64,000 nucleotides of DNA from Bacteroidota bacterium (GCA_023392125.1 JAEVZS010000016.1:108394-172393); one strand, 5' to 3'; positions 1-9,286 are shown, counted from the stretch's first letter. Notes: generated by a model from the sequence alone, not told the origin. Numbers and translations: made by a program.

Positions 1-246
1 GCTGCCAGTCCGTTGAATCATCCGGAACCATATGAGCGTTTTTATACCTCTGAGGCAACCGGAGTTTTTCGTGTTACCCTAAGTGAAAATGTTCTGCAGG
101 CATGCAAGGAAGGCAACAATGACGATACCCTTTTTGAAAACACGTATAACAGCATAAACAGTCCGAAGCTGGTTGCCTTAAACAGTGCCTGGTACTATTA
201 TCAAAAATATCGCTGGAAACATTTGACAGATTACCTTATTCATTGA
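1..246 (+). CDS. C-terminal end of an unknown protein (truncated by window start)
   Basis: The frame is open from the first base to a TGA at 244-246, so this is the last 81 residues of a gene that begins outside the window. A TTG at 13 is in frame but there is no reason to think it is the start. The peptide is rich in Asn, Tyr and Trp (a WYYYQKYRWK stretch near residue 64) and has no membrane segment or recognisable motif. The next gene begins 39 bases later on the same strand, so the two may be co-transcribed. I do not recognise the family and assign no function. Confidence 0.55.
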   Translation, partial: AASPLNHPEPYERFYTSEATGVFRVTLSENVLQACKEGNNDDTLFENTYNSINSPKLVALNSAWYYYQKYRWKHLTDYLIH

Positions 247-285
247 TATGTTTAGCCTGTCAAATTTATTAACCTGAAAATATTC

Positions 286-813
286 ATGACTGAATTGGGA
301 ATCGGATCACGCGTCAATCATCCGGTATATGGCGAAGGAGTGGTATGCGCCGTACGTTTCAAAACATACAAAATAAGCTTTACAGGCAAAGGTGTTGTCG
401 AGATTGACAAATCGTTTGACAAGCTGGAAATCATTGAAGAAGTCAACGAAGACGGCAACATTCAGATCACGGATGTCCGTGAAATGCTGACTGATATATT
501 GTACAAATGGGCCGATGTCTCAGAAGTCATTCAGATGGGTGATCGCTGGAACAAGGGAAAAATGATCCTGAAACCCTACAATGATGATCTGGCACCCAAA
601 GAAATTCCGATTGAAACATTTTTTCATAAAATAGTCATGCTGCGCGACCGCCTCAGGGTGCTCGAGCAAAAAATCAATGCGCACAAAGGGCTTACCGAAG
701 AGGAAAAAATAGAAATGCAGCAGTACATTACCCGTACTTACGGCAGCCTTACTACTTTTAATGTTTTGTTTAAGTACAAGGAAGATTATTTCGTAGGCCA
801 GAAAGGTGAATAA
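286..813 (+). CDS. Conserved hypothetical protein with UvrD-tail-like N-terminal motif
   Basis: A 175-residue soluble protein. The first 45 residues contain the pattern RVNHPVYGEGVV followed by beta-strand-like sequence ending in a basic/hydrophobic strand. This resembles the small beta-barrel (KOW/Tudor-like) tail seen at the C-terminus of UvrD/PcrA helicases and in CarD-like proteins, where it contacts RNA polymerase or nucleic acid. The remainder is charged and helical (EKINAHKGLTEEEKIEMQQY near residue 125) and looks like a small alpha-helical domain. No catalytic motif is visible. It stands 39 bases after the truncated gene at the window edge. A nucleic-acid- or RNAP-binding role is an inference from the N-terminal motif only. 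Confidence 0.6.
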   Translation: MTELGIGSRVNHPVYGEGVVCAVRFKTYKISFTGKGVVEIDKSFDKLEIIEEVNEDGNIQITDVREMLTDILYKWADVSEVIQMGDRWNKGKMILKPYNDDLAPKEIPIETFFHKIVMLRDRLRVLEQKINAHKGLTEEEKIEMQQYITRTYGSLTTFNVLFKYKEDYFVGQKGE

Positions 814-934
814 CCCGATCCGGCAGACCTTATCGGACGTATATGCCCAACCATACTAATGGCTGTACTCCGGCTGTCATATGGTGGTTTGGCTGTGCCG
901 TACAAATTCCATTAATGTCCCTAATACATTATCC

Positions 935-1789
935 ATGAGCTCCCCAAAAACAACGCTTCGTAACCTGATTATCTTTGCCGTCATTGTAATCCTCAGCGGC
1001 TGGATCGGACATGGACTGGACCTGCTGGCAGGAAACCATTCCGGCGAAACACCGGGAATGCTGCTATGGCTGGTACTACCGCTGATCACCATGCTGATCC
1101 TGCGCACATTTGCCGGAGATGGCTGGAAAGACGCCGGATTAAAGCCAAAACTCAAAAGCAATATACGCTGGTACCTGATTGCCCTTGCTGCTTATCCGGT
1201 TATTACATTGCTTATACTCCTCACAGGCCGTCTGACCGGATGGATTTCCTTTGACAATTTCAGCAGCACATTGTTTTTAAATGCCTTTGCGATTGCTCTT
1301 ATTCCCAATTTTATAAAGAATATCCCGGAAGAATTCGTCTGGAGAGGATATCTTACCCCAAAAGTAGTTTCCCTGAAGCTGAACGATTTCATGGTTTACC
1401 TGATTGTAGGTTCTATCTGGGCATTATGGCACATCCCCTACTATCTTTTTTTCCTTGATGACTCGACTATTCAAAGCGTAACCAGCCTTCATAAGTTACA
1501 TTTCATGCTTTTATCAATACCCGTGATGATCGTATGGACTGTTGCCTATGTCGAGCTCCGCCTGCTGACTGGCTCGGTCTGGCCTCTCGTAGTGATGCAC
1601 ACAATTGAAGACGCGTTTGTCAATCCTTTACTTCTGGATGGATACATACATATTTCCGCTGACAAGGAGCTATGGATTTCTCCTATATACGGCTGCCTGA
1701 GCGTTCTGCTTTACGGACTGCTTGGTCTCGGGCTGAGAAAAATAAGAAAAAAGAAAGCCGGCAACACTATGATGTATCATGCTTGCTGA
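935..1789 (+). CDS. CPBP family intramembrane metalloprotease
   Basis: A 284-residue polytopic membrane protein of the CPBP (CAAX protease and bacteriocin-processing, Abi) family. The family motifs are present in order: EEFVWR (E132, E133, R137), a WHIP motif with H166, and a VMHTIEDA segment with H222, which together form the glutamate/histidine metal site of this family. At least six hydrophobic segments are visible. I chose the ATG at 935; the reading frame is open upstream to 881, but that extension is polar, unlike family N-termini. Bacterial members process prenylated or small secreted peptides or act in self-immunity, but the substrate here cannot be read from the sequence. It stands alone between two unrelated genes. 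Confidence 0.85.
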   Translation: MSSPKTTLRNLIIFAVIVILSGWIGHGLDLLAGNHSGETPGMLLWLVLPLITMLILRTFAGDGWKDAGLKPKLKSNIRWYLIALAAYPVITLLILLTGRLTGWISFDNFSSTLFLNAFAIALIPNFIKNIPEEFVWRGYLTPKVVSLKLNDFMVYLIVGSIWALWHIPYYLFFLDDSTIQSVTSLHKLHFMLLSIPVMIVWTVAYVELRLLTGSVWPLVVMHTIEDAFVNPLLLDGYIHISADKELWISPIYGCLSVLLYGLLGLGLRKIRKKKAGNTMMYHAC

Positions 1790-1945
1790 TTCAAAAATAC
1801 ATCTGCATATAGTCCCCAAAATAGTATTTCGTTTTCTGAAGGGAAATATAAATCTTATTTGTACTTTGGTCCCGGGAACTTAAGAACCGAATCATCTGCA
1901 AACCTAATCACATATTTTATTTAACCTAAAATCTGCCATACTGGT

Positions 1946-2386
1946 ATGATACACCGAATTGAACGCTTCCAGCAGGAAGATGCAGAAGCAGTTACCGACT
2001 GCTGGCTTCAAAGCACAAAACAAGCACATCCTTTCATTGATTCCGCCTACTGGGAAAATCATCAGAAAACAATGATAAACCAGTATCTGCCCGACTCGGA
2101 AACATGGGTTTTTAAAAACGGGGCCAATGAAACAGGCGGTTTTTATTCACTAACCGGCAACCATCTGAAAGCGCTCTTTGTAAGACCTGAGCTGCAAAAC
2201 TCAGGAATCGGATCTCTGATGATGGAAAAAATCAAAAGCTCCCGCAGAGAAGTAGAACTTCGTGTATACAAAAACAACCGGAACGCAATACATTTTTACG
2301 AAAAGCACGGATTTTCAGTAGAAGCTGAACAAACAGACAGTAAAACCAATGAGCCTGAACTGGTAATGAAATGGAAGCAGACATAA
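1946..2386 (+). CDS. GNAT family N-acetyltransferase (YjaB-like)
   Basis: A 146-residue single-domain GCN5-related acetyltransferase, a normal length for the family. Motif A, which binds acetyl-CoA, is seen as RPELQNSGIGSLMM (QNSGIG at residues 84-89), preceded by the beta4 strand LKALFV. Motif B is seen as NAIHFYEKHGF near residues 113-123. The N-terminal stretch resembles the E. coli YjaB group. The acceptor substrate is unknown. The gene is monocistronic: 156 bases separate it from the CPBP gene and a strong bidirectional terminator follows. Confidence 0.85.
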   Translation: MIHRIERFQQEDAEAVTDCWLQSTKQAHPFIDSAYWENHQKTMINQYLPDSETWVFKNGANETGGFYSLTGNHLKALFVRPELQNSGIGSLMMEKIKSSRREVELRVYKNNRNAIHFYEKHGFSVEAEQTDSKTNEPELVMKWKQT

Positions 2387-2407
2387 ACTCAACTTGTCTT
2401 CTCACAA

Positions 2408-2444
2408 AACAATAAAGGCTTTCCTGAAGAAAGCCTTTATTGTT
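2408..2444. terminator. Bidirectional rho-independent terminator
   Basis: Arms at 2408-2423 and 2429-2444 form a 16-bp perfect stem (AACAATAAAGGCTTTC) with a 5-base loop, flanked by A-rich and T-rich sequence. It lies between the convergent GNAT gene and universal stress gene and can serve both. Confidence 0.85.
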
Positions 2445-2466
2445 TTTAAATCAAACCCAGTCTGTA

Positions 2467-3294
2467 TTACGGAAGAACCACCAGTGGTGTATCACCCTCA
2501 TAAACAAGCTCATTGATTAAAAACTTCTTAAACAACTGATTGCTGTACAGCTGAGAGCCTTTCTGCACCACCAGCAGCTCATTTGATTTATTGCTTATAA
2601 TATTTTTAAGATTGCTGTATACATTATCCCCCTGATAAACATCGTAATCAACCTGAACAATATCAGCATACCGGGTGCTCATATCCTGCAGATAGCTACG
2701 CACCTCTATGATGTCATCATTCTGCCCGGCCAGAGATATAAAAACCACTTTTTTCGTTTCTGATTTTACAAACTCCAGGAACTCTCTGAATCTGGCATCA
2801 TTCAGCGGATACTTTTCACTAATGGCAACATATATTTTTTCGGGTGAAAACTGTCCGATATTTTTCGGAATTGCCACAGCAACATTTTCTATGGATTCAA
2901 TCACCTGAACAGCGACACTTCCGATAAACAGTTTTTTCAGGATTCCGGTACCTTTCAGGCCTAAGAGGACCAGCTGGGAAAAAGACTCTTTGAGAAGCTT
3001 ATCAAGGATCGTTTCCATATCCTTTTCTGAAGCATAATATTCAATACCTTCTTCTGTATTCAACGCGTAATCTGCCAGAACCCTCATTTTCTTCACAGCT
3101 TCCTCATTGGCAGCTACAGCCAGTTCCTCCTTATCCTCTTTTCCAGCCATACCGGGAGCCAGCACAGTCGTCTGATGTACCAGCAAAAGTCTTGCGTTTA
3201 TCCTGCCGCACCACGAATAGGCATAGCGAAGCAATGTATTGGAATACTCTGAAAAATCAATCAGGACAATGAGACGTTTATTGGTACTTTCCAT
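2467..3294 (-). CDS. Tandem universal stress protein (UspA family)
   Basis: A 275-residue cytosolic protein built of two Usp domains (about residues 5-143 and 150-275), the usual arrangement in Bacteroidota. The first domain keeps the nucleotide-binding pattern G-x2-G-x9-G-S (G112, G115, G125, S126), so it probably binds ATP. The second domain lacks this pattern. The start is the ATG at 3294 and the protein has no signal peptide. It is convergent with the GNAT gene and lies downstream of queA on the same strand, 120 bases away, so it may have its own promoter. Members respond to stress or growth arrest; no specific partner is suggested here. Confidence 0.9.
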   Translation of the reverse strand: MESTNKRLIVLIDFSEYSNTLLRYAYSWCGRINARLLLVHQTTVLAPGMAGKEDKEELAVAANEEAVKKMRVLADYALNTEEGIEYYASEKDMETILDKLLKESFSQLVLLGLKGTGILKKLFIGSVAVQVIESIENVAVAIPKNIGQFSPEKIYVAISEKYPLNDARFREFLEFVKSETKKVVFISLAGQNDDIIEVRSYLQDMSTRYADIVQVDYDVYQGDNVYSNLKNIISNKSNELLVVQKGSQLYSNQLFKKFLINELVYEGDTPLVVLP

Positions 3295-3414
3295 ATAAAA
3301 AAACTTTTTGCGTTGGGAACAGCAAACATTATACCGTTATAATCAAAAAAGGATTTCCTTTTTCGTCAGGAACTTAAACTACTATTTTTAACTCATACTA
3401 CCAAAGACAGGCAT

Positions 3415-4653
3415 TCAGGATTCTTTCTTCTCAAAAAGGCATCCGTCCCCATAGCTCAGAAAACGGAACTGATGATCCAGGGCATACTGATATACTTTCC
3501 GCCAGTCGTCGCCGATAAACGAGGCAACCAGCATAACAAGAGTACTCTTTGGCTGATGAAAATTTGTAATCAGCTTACGGACCACTTTCCAGTCATACCC
3601 CGGCATAATCATTATAGAGGTGCGGGCCTGCAAACGCCCGATCCCGTTCCGTTCAAAATATGCCAGCAATTGCCGGAAAGCATCTTCCACCGGTAATGGC
3701 GCCAGCTGATAAGCTTCCCACTGCCCCAGCGAAGGAGTCAGATCCGGTGAAGTAGCCAGTCTGCATCCCAGCCAATAGATACTTTCCAGAAAACGTGCGC
3801 TGGTAGTCCCGACTGCCACCATATTTTTGCCCGTGCAGACAGCCTCAAGCAATCGGACCAGCAACGCCCTGTCCAGCAGAAGCTGCTCGTCATGCATGAC
3901 ATGATCACTGATCCTTTCGGACTTTACCGGTTTAAATGTACCTGCCCCCACATGCAATGTCAGATAATCAAAAGCGATCCCTTTATCCCGGAGCCTGGCA
4001 AATATAGCTTCTGTAAAATGCAGCCCTGCCGTAGGCGCTGCTACAGAGCCCTGATCCCTGGCATAAATAGTCTGGTAGGTGATCTTATCAGACTCTACGG
4101 CTTCCCTTTCAATGTATGGCGGCAGCGGAATCTTTCCTGCTGCTTCCAGTATATCAGCAAATACAAAACGATCATCGTTCCAGAAAAGCCGGATCAGACA
4201 GGTATCTTCCTCCCTTGCGACCAGCTCGGCGAATAATGTCAGAGTCTCTCCTTCGATTTTCACTATTCGGCTCAGAACTTTTTCTTTCCATTTTTTCGCA
4301 TTACCGACAAAACATCTCCATAGTACTTCTCCTCTGCTCTGCAAAGCAAGTGTCTGATCGAGGGTTTTATCAGCCGGTTCCAGGCAAAAAACTTCAATCC
4401 TTCTGGTTCCGGCAGAGGGTTCAAACTGCAGTCGTGCCTGCACCACTCTTGAATTGTTGAAAACCATATGATCCTGACTATTCAGAAAATCTGCCACCCT
4501 GGAATAATGACTCTCCGTCAGCATCCCCTGCCGGTAGAGCAATAGCCTGGAACTCTCCCTGTCCGGGTTAGGCTCAAAAGCTATGGAGGAATCAGGCAGC
4601 GCATAATCAAATGCGTCGATTGCAAGATCTGAAACAAAAACATCAGGATTCAT
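3415..4653 (-). CDS. queA: S-adenosylmethionine:tRNA ribosyltransferase-isomerase QueA
   Basis: A 412-residue enzyme that transfers the ribosyl group of SAM to preQ1 at tRNA position 34 to form epoxyqueuosine. The family hallmark PTAGLHFTEAIFARL is present near residues 207-221, with the N-terminal FDYALPDSSIAFEP block and the C-terminal NFHQPKSTLVMLVASF block. It is longer than the E. coli enzyme (about 356 residues) because of insertions before residue 190 and near 300, as in other Bacteroidota homologues. A TAAGTTTG promoter box lies 50 bases upstream at 4703-4710. No other queuosine genes are nearby. Confidence 0.95.
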   Translation of the reverse strand: MNPDVFVSDLAIDAFDYALPDSSIAFEPNPDRESSRLLLYRQGMLTESHYSRVADFLNSQDHMVFNNSRVVQARLQFEPSAGTRRIEVFCLEPADKTLDQTLALQSRGEVLWRCFVGNAKKWKEKVLSRIVKIEGETLTLFAELVAREEDTCLIRLFWNDDRFVFADILEAAGKIPLPPYIEREAVESDKITYQTIYARDQGSVAAPTAGLHFTEAIFARLRDKGIAFDYLTLHVGAGTFKPVKSERISDHVMHDEQLLLDRALLVRLLEAVCTGKNMVAVGTTSARFLESIYWLGCRLATSPDLTPSLGQWEAYQLAPLPVEDAFRQLLAYFERNGIGRLQARTSIMIMPGYDWKVVRKLITNFHQPKSTLVMLVASFIGDDWRKVYQYALDHQFRFLSYGDGCLFEKKES

Positions 4654-4702
4654 GACACGAAATTAGTGCAGATCGGCGAAACTTTCACTATTTAAGGCAA
4701 AG

Positions 4703-4710
4703 CAAACTTA
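4703..4710 (-). promoter_or_regulatory. Probable -7 promoter box of queA
   Basis: On the minus strand the sequence reads TAAGTTTG, an exact match to the Bacteroidota TAnnTTTG -7 box. It would place the transcript start about 40 bases before the queA ATG. A clear TTG -33 element is not seen at the expected distance. Confidence 0.5.
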
Positions 4711-4763
4711 AAACTCAGAAAAATTGTACTATTAGATAGAGGGGAATGTGGGAGGATAGGGTT

Positions 4764-6209
4764 ATGAAAATTTTATTGACCGGAGCAACCGGGTATATCG
4801 GCAAGCGATTGTTGCCGGCACTGCTGGATCAGGGACATGAAGTGATCTGCTGTGTCAGGAATAAAAACAGATTAAGCGGTCTCGAAAAATTCAGAGACAA
4901 TGTCACGTTCTGGGAAGTGGATTTTCTCAAAGAAATTGATATTGACAATGCTCCGACAGACTTCGATGTCGCATACTATCTCATTCACTCACTGACCGTT
5001 TCAACTTCCGGCTTTACCAGACTGGAGAAAAAAGCGGCAAAAAATTTCAGAAATTTTATCAATCAGACCTCTGCCTGCCAGATTATTTACCTCACAGGTA
5101 TCGTCAATGATGAAAATCTTTCACCACATCTGAAATCCCGCAAAAATGTCGGCAAAATTCTGTCAACATCGACAGTTCCCCTTACTACGCTCAAAGCCGC
5201 CATTATCGTTGGTTCCGGCAGCGCATCCTTTGAGATCATCAGGGATCTGGTGGAAAAGCTTCCTGTCATGATCACCCCCAAATGGCTCAATACATCATGT
5301 CAGCCTATCGGCGTCAGTGATGTAGTAGGCTATCTGACCGGCTGTCTGAAAAATGAGCAAACCTACAATCAGTCTTTTGATATTGGCGGTTCAGAAATAC
5401 TGACCTACAAAGAAATGCTGCTGGAATACGCCAGGATAAGAAACCTGAAACGGCATATTATTTCCGTACCGGTTCTCGGTCTGAAGTTGTCATCCTACTG
5501 GTTATACTTTATTACATCTACATCGTATGATCTTGCTGTCAACCTGGTAGAAAGCATGCGGATTAAAATGGTATGCGAAGACAGCAGACTGGAAGAAATG
5601 CTTCAGGTGAAACCGGAATCGTATACAGAAGCTGTGAAGCGCTCATTTCAGCGTATCAGTGAAAATGTGGTTATATCCAGCTGGAAAGATGCTTTTATAA
5701 GCAGTAACGCCAGCGACAAATTTATGGATTATGCAGAAGTACCAAAACATGGCTGTCTGAAAGAAACAAGAGAAGTTGCCATATCCGGAGATCCGGACAA
5801 GGTATTGAGCAATATATGGTCTATAGGCGGAAAACGGGGCTGGTATTTTGCCAACAGTCTTTGGAGAATAAGAGGTTTTGCAGACCGCCTGCTCGGTGGT
5901 ATTGGTCTGCGAAGAGGGCGGACACATCCTAAAAACATATACAACGGTGATGCGCTGGACTTCTGGCGGGTTATTGTCGCTGATAAAATAAACAAGCGGC
6001 TTCTCTTGTATTCAGAAATGAAGCTGCCGGGCGAAGCATGGCTTGAATTCAGGATAAATGAATACAAAGACAAGCCCGTACTCACACAGACAGCTACATT
6101 TCGTCCGCAGGGGCTTTTCGGACGGCTATACTGGTACCTGTTATTTCCGGCTCATTTGTTCATATTTTCTAAAATGGCCAAAAATATAGTCAGATACGAA
6201 AACGGATAA
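4764..6209 (+). CDS. SDR-type NAD(P)-binding protein with C-terminal DUF2867 domain
   Basis: A 481-residue two-domain protein. Residues 1-290 form an atypical short-chain dehydrogenase (NmrA/complex-I-like) with GATGYIG (G7, G10, G13) as the dinucleotide-binding motif and a YYLIHSL stretch near residue 72. Residues about 325-475 match DUF2867, recognisable by W-rich segments such as WSIGGKRGWYFANSLW and the C-terminal GLFGRLYWYLLFPAH. An ATG at 4746 is also in frame, but the ATG at 4764 is preferred: GGAGG lies 8 bases before it and MKILLTGATGYIG is the normal family N-terminus. Substrate unknown. It is divergent from queA. Confidence 0.85.
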   Translation: MKILLTGATGYIGKRLLPALLDQGHEVICCVRNKNRLSGLEKFRDNVTFWEVDFLKEIDIDNAPTDFDVAYYLIHSLTVSTSGFTRLEKKAAKNFRNFINQTSACQIIYLTGIVNDENLSPHLKSRKNVGKILSTSTVPLTTLKAAIIVGSGSASFEIIRDLVEKLPVMITPKWLNTSCQPIGVSDVVGYLTGCLKNEQTYNQSFDIGGSEILTYKEMLLEYARIRNLKRHIISVPVLGLKLSSYWLYFITSTSYDLAVNLVESMRIKMVCEDSRLEEMLQVKPESYTEAVKRSFQRISENVVISSWKDAFISSNASDKFMDYAEVPKHGCLKETREVAISGDPDKVLSNIWSIGGKRGWYFANSLWRIRGFADRLLGGIGLRRGRTHPKNIYNGDALDFWRVIVADKINKRLLLYSEMKLPGEAWLEFRINEYKDKPVLTQTATFRPQGLFGRLYWYLLFPAHLFIFSKMAKNIVRYENG

Positions 6210-6213
6210 CAGG

Positions 6214-6316
6214 ATGAAGATAATACGTTATGGATTGAAGACACTATGCTATACGTAATTACATCAAACCTAAAACAAACCACGTAAAACCTACAACGTT
6301 ATACGTACTACGTAAT
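6214..6316. repeat. Degenerate ACGT-rich short repeats between convergent genes
   Basis: The 112-base gap between two convergent genes holds repeated copies of TACGT-type words: ATACGTTAT at 6215, ATACGTAATTAC at 6251, ACGTAAAAC at 6282, ACGTTATACGTACTACGTAATTAC at 6296-6319 (two overlapping 12-mers). ACGTAATTAC occurs twice. It resembles a decayed minisatellite, and has no coding potential. Confidence 0.5.
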
Positions 6317-6321
6317 TACCC

Positions 6322-6663
6322 TCAGGCAATCCGCTGCCCGTTGGATACATGCCTTTCCGGGGCCAGAAGTGTCACTACATGATCATCTCCGACTGCACCC
6401 AGTACAAGGCATTCACTCCGGATATTAGCAATCTGTTTGGGCGGAAAATTTACCACTGCAATAACCTGTTTCCCGATCAGCGCTTCAGGAGCATAAAGGC
6501 TTGTAATCTGGGCCGATGATTTTCGTATACCATACTTTCCAAAGTCAATCATCAGCTTATAGGCCGGTTTTCTGGCTTCCTCAAAAACACCTGCTTCCAC
6601 AATAGTTCCAACCCTCATTTCAACTTTACTAAAATCACTCCAGTCTATTAATTTCTCTTCCAT
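6322..6663 (-). CDS. CsaA-like tRNA-binding domain protein
   Basis: A 113-residue protein that is a single tRNA-binding OB-fold (EMAP-II/CsaA type), the full family length. Family signatures are the opening WSDFSKVEMRVGTI, the KPAYKLMIDFG strand, KSSAQITSLY and the closing NFPPKQIANIRSECLVLG. CsaA proteins are dimeric tRNA-binding proteins with reported chaperone-like activity. Two in-frame ATGs lie at 6672 and 6663; I chose 6663 because MEEKLIDWSDF fits the family. It is divergent from the Mla operon and convergent with the SDR gene. Confidence 0.88.
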   Translation of the reverse strand: MEEKLIDWSDFSKVEMRVGTIVEAGVFEEARKPAYKLMIDFGKYGIRKSSAQITSLYAPEALIGKQVIAVVNFPPKQIANIRSECLVLGAVGDDHVVTLLAPERHVSNGQRIA

Positions 6664-6784
6664 AGCTTCCAAATTACATTATTTGAACCCAAAACAGAAA
6701 GTCCTCCGGAAGAATATGTTTTTTGTGAATACTTCTATAACAATCATGGATCAAACAGGGTCTTTAGATTAAAGAAATCATACG

Positions 6785-7567
6785 ATGGGCTTAAATTATA
6801 TCTGGGCATCCACAATCAGCTTTTTTTATATTCTGGGAGACCTGGCGAGGTTTTCATGGCGTTTTTTCCCGGCTATGATCAAGCCTCCGTTTGAATATGC
6901 TGAAATACTTAAGCAGATCTATATTATCGGCTACAAAACACTGTTCCTTGTTTCCATTACCATATTCATCATCAGCCTGGTAATCACCATACAGCTTACT
7001 CCCCGAATGGAATCGCTCGGAGCAGCAGCCATAGTGCCAAACTTACTGGCAGTATCGCTGATCAGAGAAGTTGGACCGGTACTTACGGCACTGGTCTGTA
7101 CCGGAAAAATAGGTTCGGGTATCGGTGCAGAGCTGGGGTCTATGAAAGTAACCGAACAGATTGATGCAATGGAAGTCACCAGAGTCAATCCATACAATTA
7201 TCTGGTAGTAACCCGGGTAATAGCCGCAACCATCGCACTTCCCGTACTGGCATGCTATTCTTTTGCAGTAGGTCTGGCGGGTTCTTATCTCGCGTATAAT
7301 ATCGAGCGCAGCATGAGCCTCACGCTGTTCTTCCAGACAGCGTTTACCAATATGGATGTCTATGATATAACTCCCTCTGTTGTCAAATCGACGTTGTTCG
7401 GCTTTGCCATAGCCATGATAGCATCCTACTATGGTTTCAATACCAGCCGGGGTGCCAACGGAGTAGGCAAAGCAGCCAATGCTGCTGTAGTAAGTACTTT
7501 TTTTGTGATCTTTTTTATTGATCTCATCGCCGCTCAGATCACCCATATGCTAACTGCCAAAATGTAG
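6785..7567 (+). CDS. mlaE: Mla-type ABC transporter permease (MlaE family)
   Basis: A 260-residue inner-membrane permease of the MlaE/YrbE family, which with MlaF and an MCE protein moves phospholipids between the inner and outer membranes. The family signature GKIGSGIGAELGSMKVTEQIDAM lies in the middle (about residues 105-127), and five or six hydrophobic helices are visible. It is the first gene of a run of closely spaced genes: the ATPase starts one base after its stop codon, then the MCE gene follows. The start ATG at 6785 gives the usual N-terminal length. Confidence 0.92.
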   Translation: MGLNYIWASTISFFYILGDLARFSWRFFPAMIKPPFEYAEILKQIYIIGYKTLFLVSITIFIISLVITIQLTPRMESLGAAAIVPNLLAVSLIREVGPVLTALVCTGKIGSGIGAELGSMKVTEQIDAMEVTRVNPYNYLVVTRVIAATIALPVLACYSFAVGLAGSYLAYNIERSMSLTLFFQTAFTNMDVYDITPSVVKSTLFGFAIAMIASYYGFNTSRGANGVGKAANAAVVSTFFVIFFIDLIAAQITHMLTAKM

Positions 7568-7568
7568 T

Positions 7569-8300
7569 ATGAGAGAGGAAATCGTCAGTGTTGAAGGATT
7601 AAAAAAATCATTCGGCTCCAATGAGGTTCTGAAAGGTATTGATATGCAGCTTCATAAAAAAGAAAATATTGCCGTAATAGGAAGATCTGGTTCAGGCAAA
7701 ACCCAGCTGCTTCGTTGCATCATTGGCCTGACGGATTTTCAGGGCGGGCAGATAAAAGTCTTCGGGCAGCAGCTGCATGGCATCAGACAGCGTGAACTCT
7801 ATGAGCTCAGGGGCAAAATCGGCTATCTGTTTCAAAGTGGTGCTTTGTATGATTTCCTCTCTGTACGGGACAATCTGCAGTTTGCTCTCAAAAGACAGAA
7901 GCACCGGAAATCTCAGAAGGAAATCAATGAGATTATCGAATTGAATCTTGAACGAGTCGGTCTCGAAAACAGTATGGAAAAAATGCCTTCGGAACTTTCC
8001 GGCGGCATGAGAAAGCGGGTAGCACTGGCAAGAACGCTGGTGCTTGAGCCGGAAATCATTCTGTATGATGAACCTACAACCGGTCTCGACCCCGTAACAA
8101 GTCAGGAAATATATGAGTTAATAATAGAAATGAAAGAGCGGCTGGAAATTTCTGCCATTATCGTAACACATGACATGAAATGTGTGGAAGAAACAGCTGA
8201 TAAGGTATTTATGCTCCATAAAGGCTTTTTTGAATTTAGCGGTACTTTTGAAGAGCTGAAGCAATCGGATAATGAAATGGCAAAAGCATTTTTAAATTAA
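7569..8300 (+). CDS. mlaF: Mla-type ABC transporter ATP-binding protein (MlaF family)
   Basis: A 243-residue cytoplasmic ATPase that powers the lipid transporter with the MlaE-type permease. All ABC motifs are intact: Walker A GRSGSGKT (38-45), Q-loop FQSG (Q89), signature LSGGM (143-147), Walker B ILYDEP (164-169) and switch histidine in VTHD near 200. The ending of the signature in LSGGM rather than LSGGQ is typical of the MlaF group. One base separates it from mlaE and 15 from the MCE gene, so all three are translated from one transcript. Confidence 0.94.
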   Translation: MREEIVSVEGLKKSFGSNEVLKGIDMQLHKKENIAVIGRSGSGKTQLLRCIIGLTDFQGGQIKVFGQQLHGIRQRELYELRGKIGYLFQSGALYDFLSVRDNLQFALKRQKHRKSQKEINEIIELNLERVGLENSMEKMPSELSGGMRKRVALARTLVLEPEIILYDEPTTGLDPVTSQEIYELIIEMKERLEISAIIVTHDMKCVEETADKVFMLHKGFFEFSGTFEELKQSDNEMAKAFLN

Positions 8301-8315
8301 AAAAAACGGGGACTT

Positions 8316-9215
8316 ATGAAGAATGTGCGTTTGGGATTATTTATTGTTATCGGAGCGGTAATACTGGTCTTTCTCATCTTCAAAATGGGCAGTAAATCCC
8401 GGCTGTTTCAGGGAAGAAAGAAAATATCCGTCATATTTAAAGATTCAAAAGGTCTGAAAAAAGGGAACGATGTCCGTTTTTCCGGGGTCAACATCGGAGC
8501 AGTATACGATATTATGATTGAAAATGACTCTACTGTAAGGGTCGTGATGGCAATCGACGACAAGACATCCGAATTTATCAAAAAAGATTCAAAAGCTACT
8601 GTAAGCTCCGAAGGACTCGTGGGAAGCAAGTTTGTAGGAATCTCCGCCGGAACCAGCAATTCGCCTTCCGTACATGAAGGCGATCAGATCGAAGCCGGAG
8701 ACTCGTTTGAAATAGAAGAAATCCTGAACTCATTTTCTCAGGTAAGTCAGAATGCTGATCAGATCACTTCCCGCCTCAACCAGCTGACTGAAAATATAGC
8801 CAACGGCCAGGGACCTATAGGCATGCTACTGGCCGATAGCATGCTGCAAAACAAAATCAATAATATAGCCAGCGCACTGGAAGCTACCAGCTATAAAACC
8901 AATCAGCTGGCCGGTGATATGCGGGTATTGCCTGATCAGGTAGAATTGGTAGGGCAAAAGCTCCGGAATATCACAGACAGCTTTCAGGTAGCCAATTCCA
9001 ACCTGATAGATGCTACTGAAAACCTCAGTCTTTTTTCTCAAAACCTCAATAATGACAGTACGACCATCGGTAAACTTGTCGGAGATACCATCATGGCCAG
9101 AAATATTGAAACTACCATTGACGAGGTAAAAAACACCGCTGGCGATGTAAAGACTACCAGCACCAAGGTCCGGAGCAATCTGTTTATCCGCCTGTTTGGC
9201 ACCGGTGGCGGCTGA
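8316..9215 (+). CDS. mlaD: MCE-domain lipid-binding protein (MlaD family)
   Basis: A 299-residue periplasmic protein anchored by one N-terminal membrane helix (about residues 5-22, no cleavage site). The MCE domain spans about 36-118, with VIFKDSKGLKKGNDVRFSGVNIG and the SSEGLVGSKFVGIS block; the latter is the pore-loop-containing half. Residues 130-290 are low in hydrophobicity and predicted to form long helices (repeats of N-Q/L patterns), as in the extended members of Bacteroidota, much longer than the 183-residue E. coli MlaD. It likely forms a hexamer that binds lipid delivered to or from the permease. Confidence 0.9.
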   Translation: MKNVRLGLFIVIGAVILVFLIFKMGSKSRLFQGRKKISVIFKDSKGLKKGNDVRFSGVNIGAVYDIMIENDSTVRVVMAIDDKTSEFIKKDSKATVSSEGLVGSKFVGISAGTSNSPSVHEGDQIEAGDSFEIEEILNSFSQVSQNADQITSRLNQLTENIANGQGPIGMLLADSMLQNKINNIASALEATSYKTNQLAGDMRVLPDQVELVGQKLRNITDSFQVANSNLIDATENLSLFSQNLNNDSTTIGKLVGDTIMARNIETTIDEVKNTAGDVKTTSTKVRSNLFIRLFGTGGG

Positions 9216-9286
9216 TTTTTTTATATTGCCACCCAATGCTCATACAAGAATCAGATCACCTATGCCGGCGGCAGCTGTACAGACTC

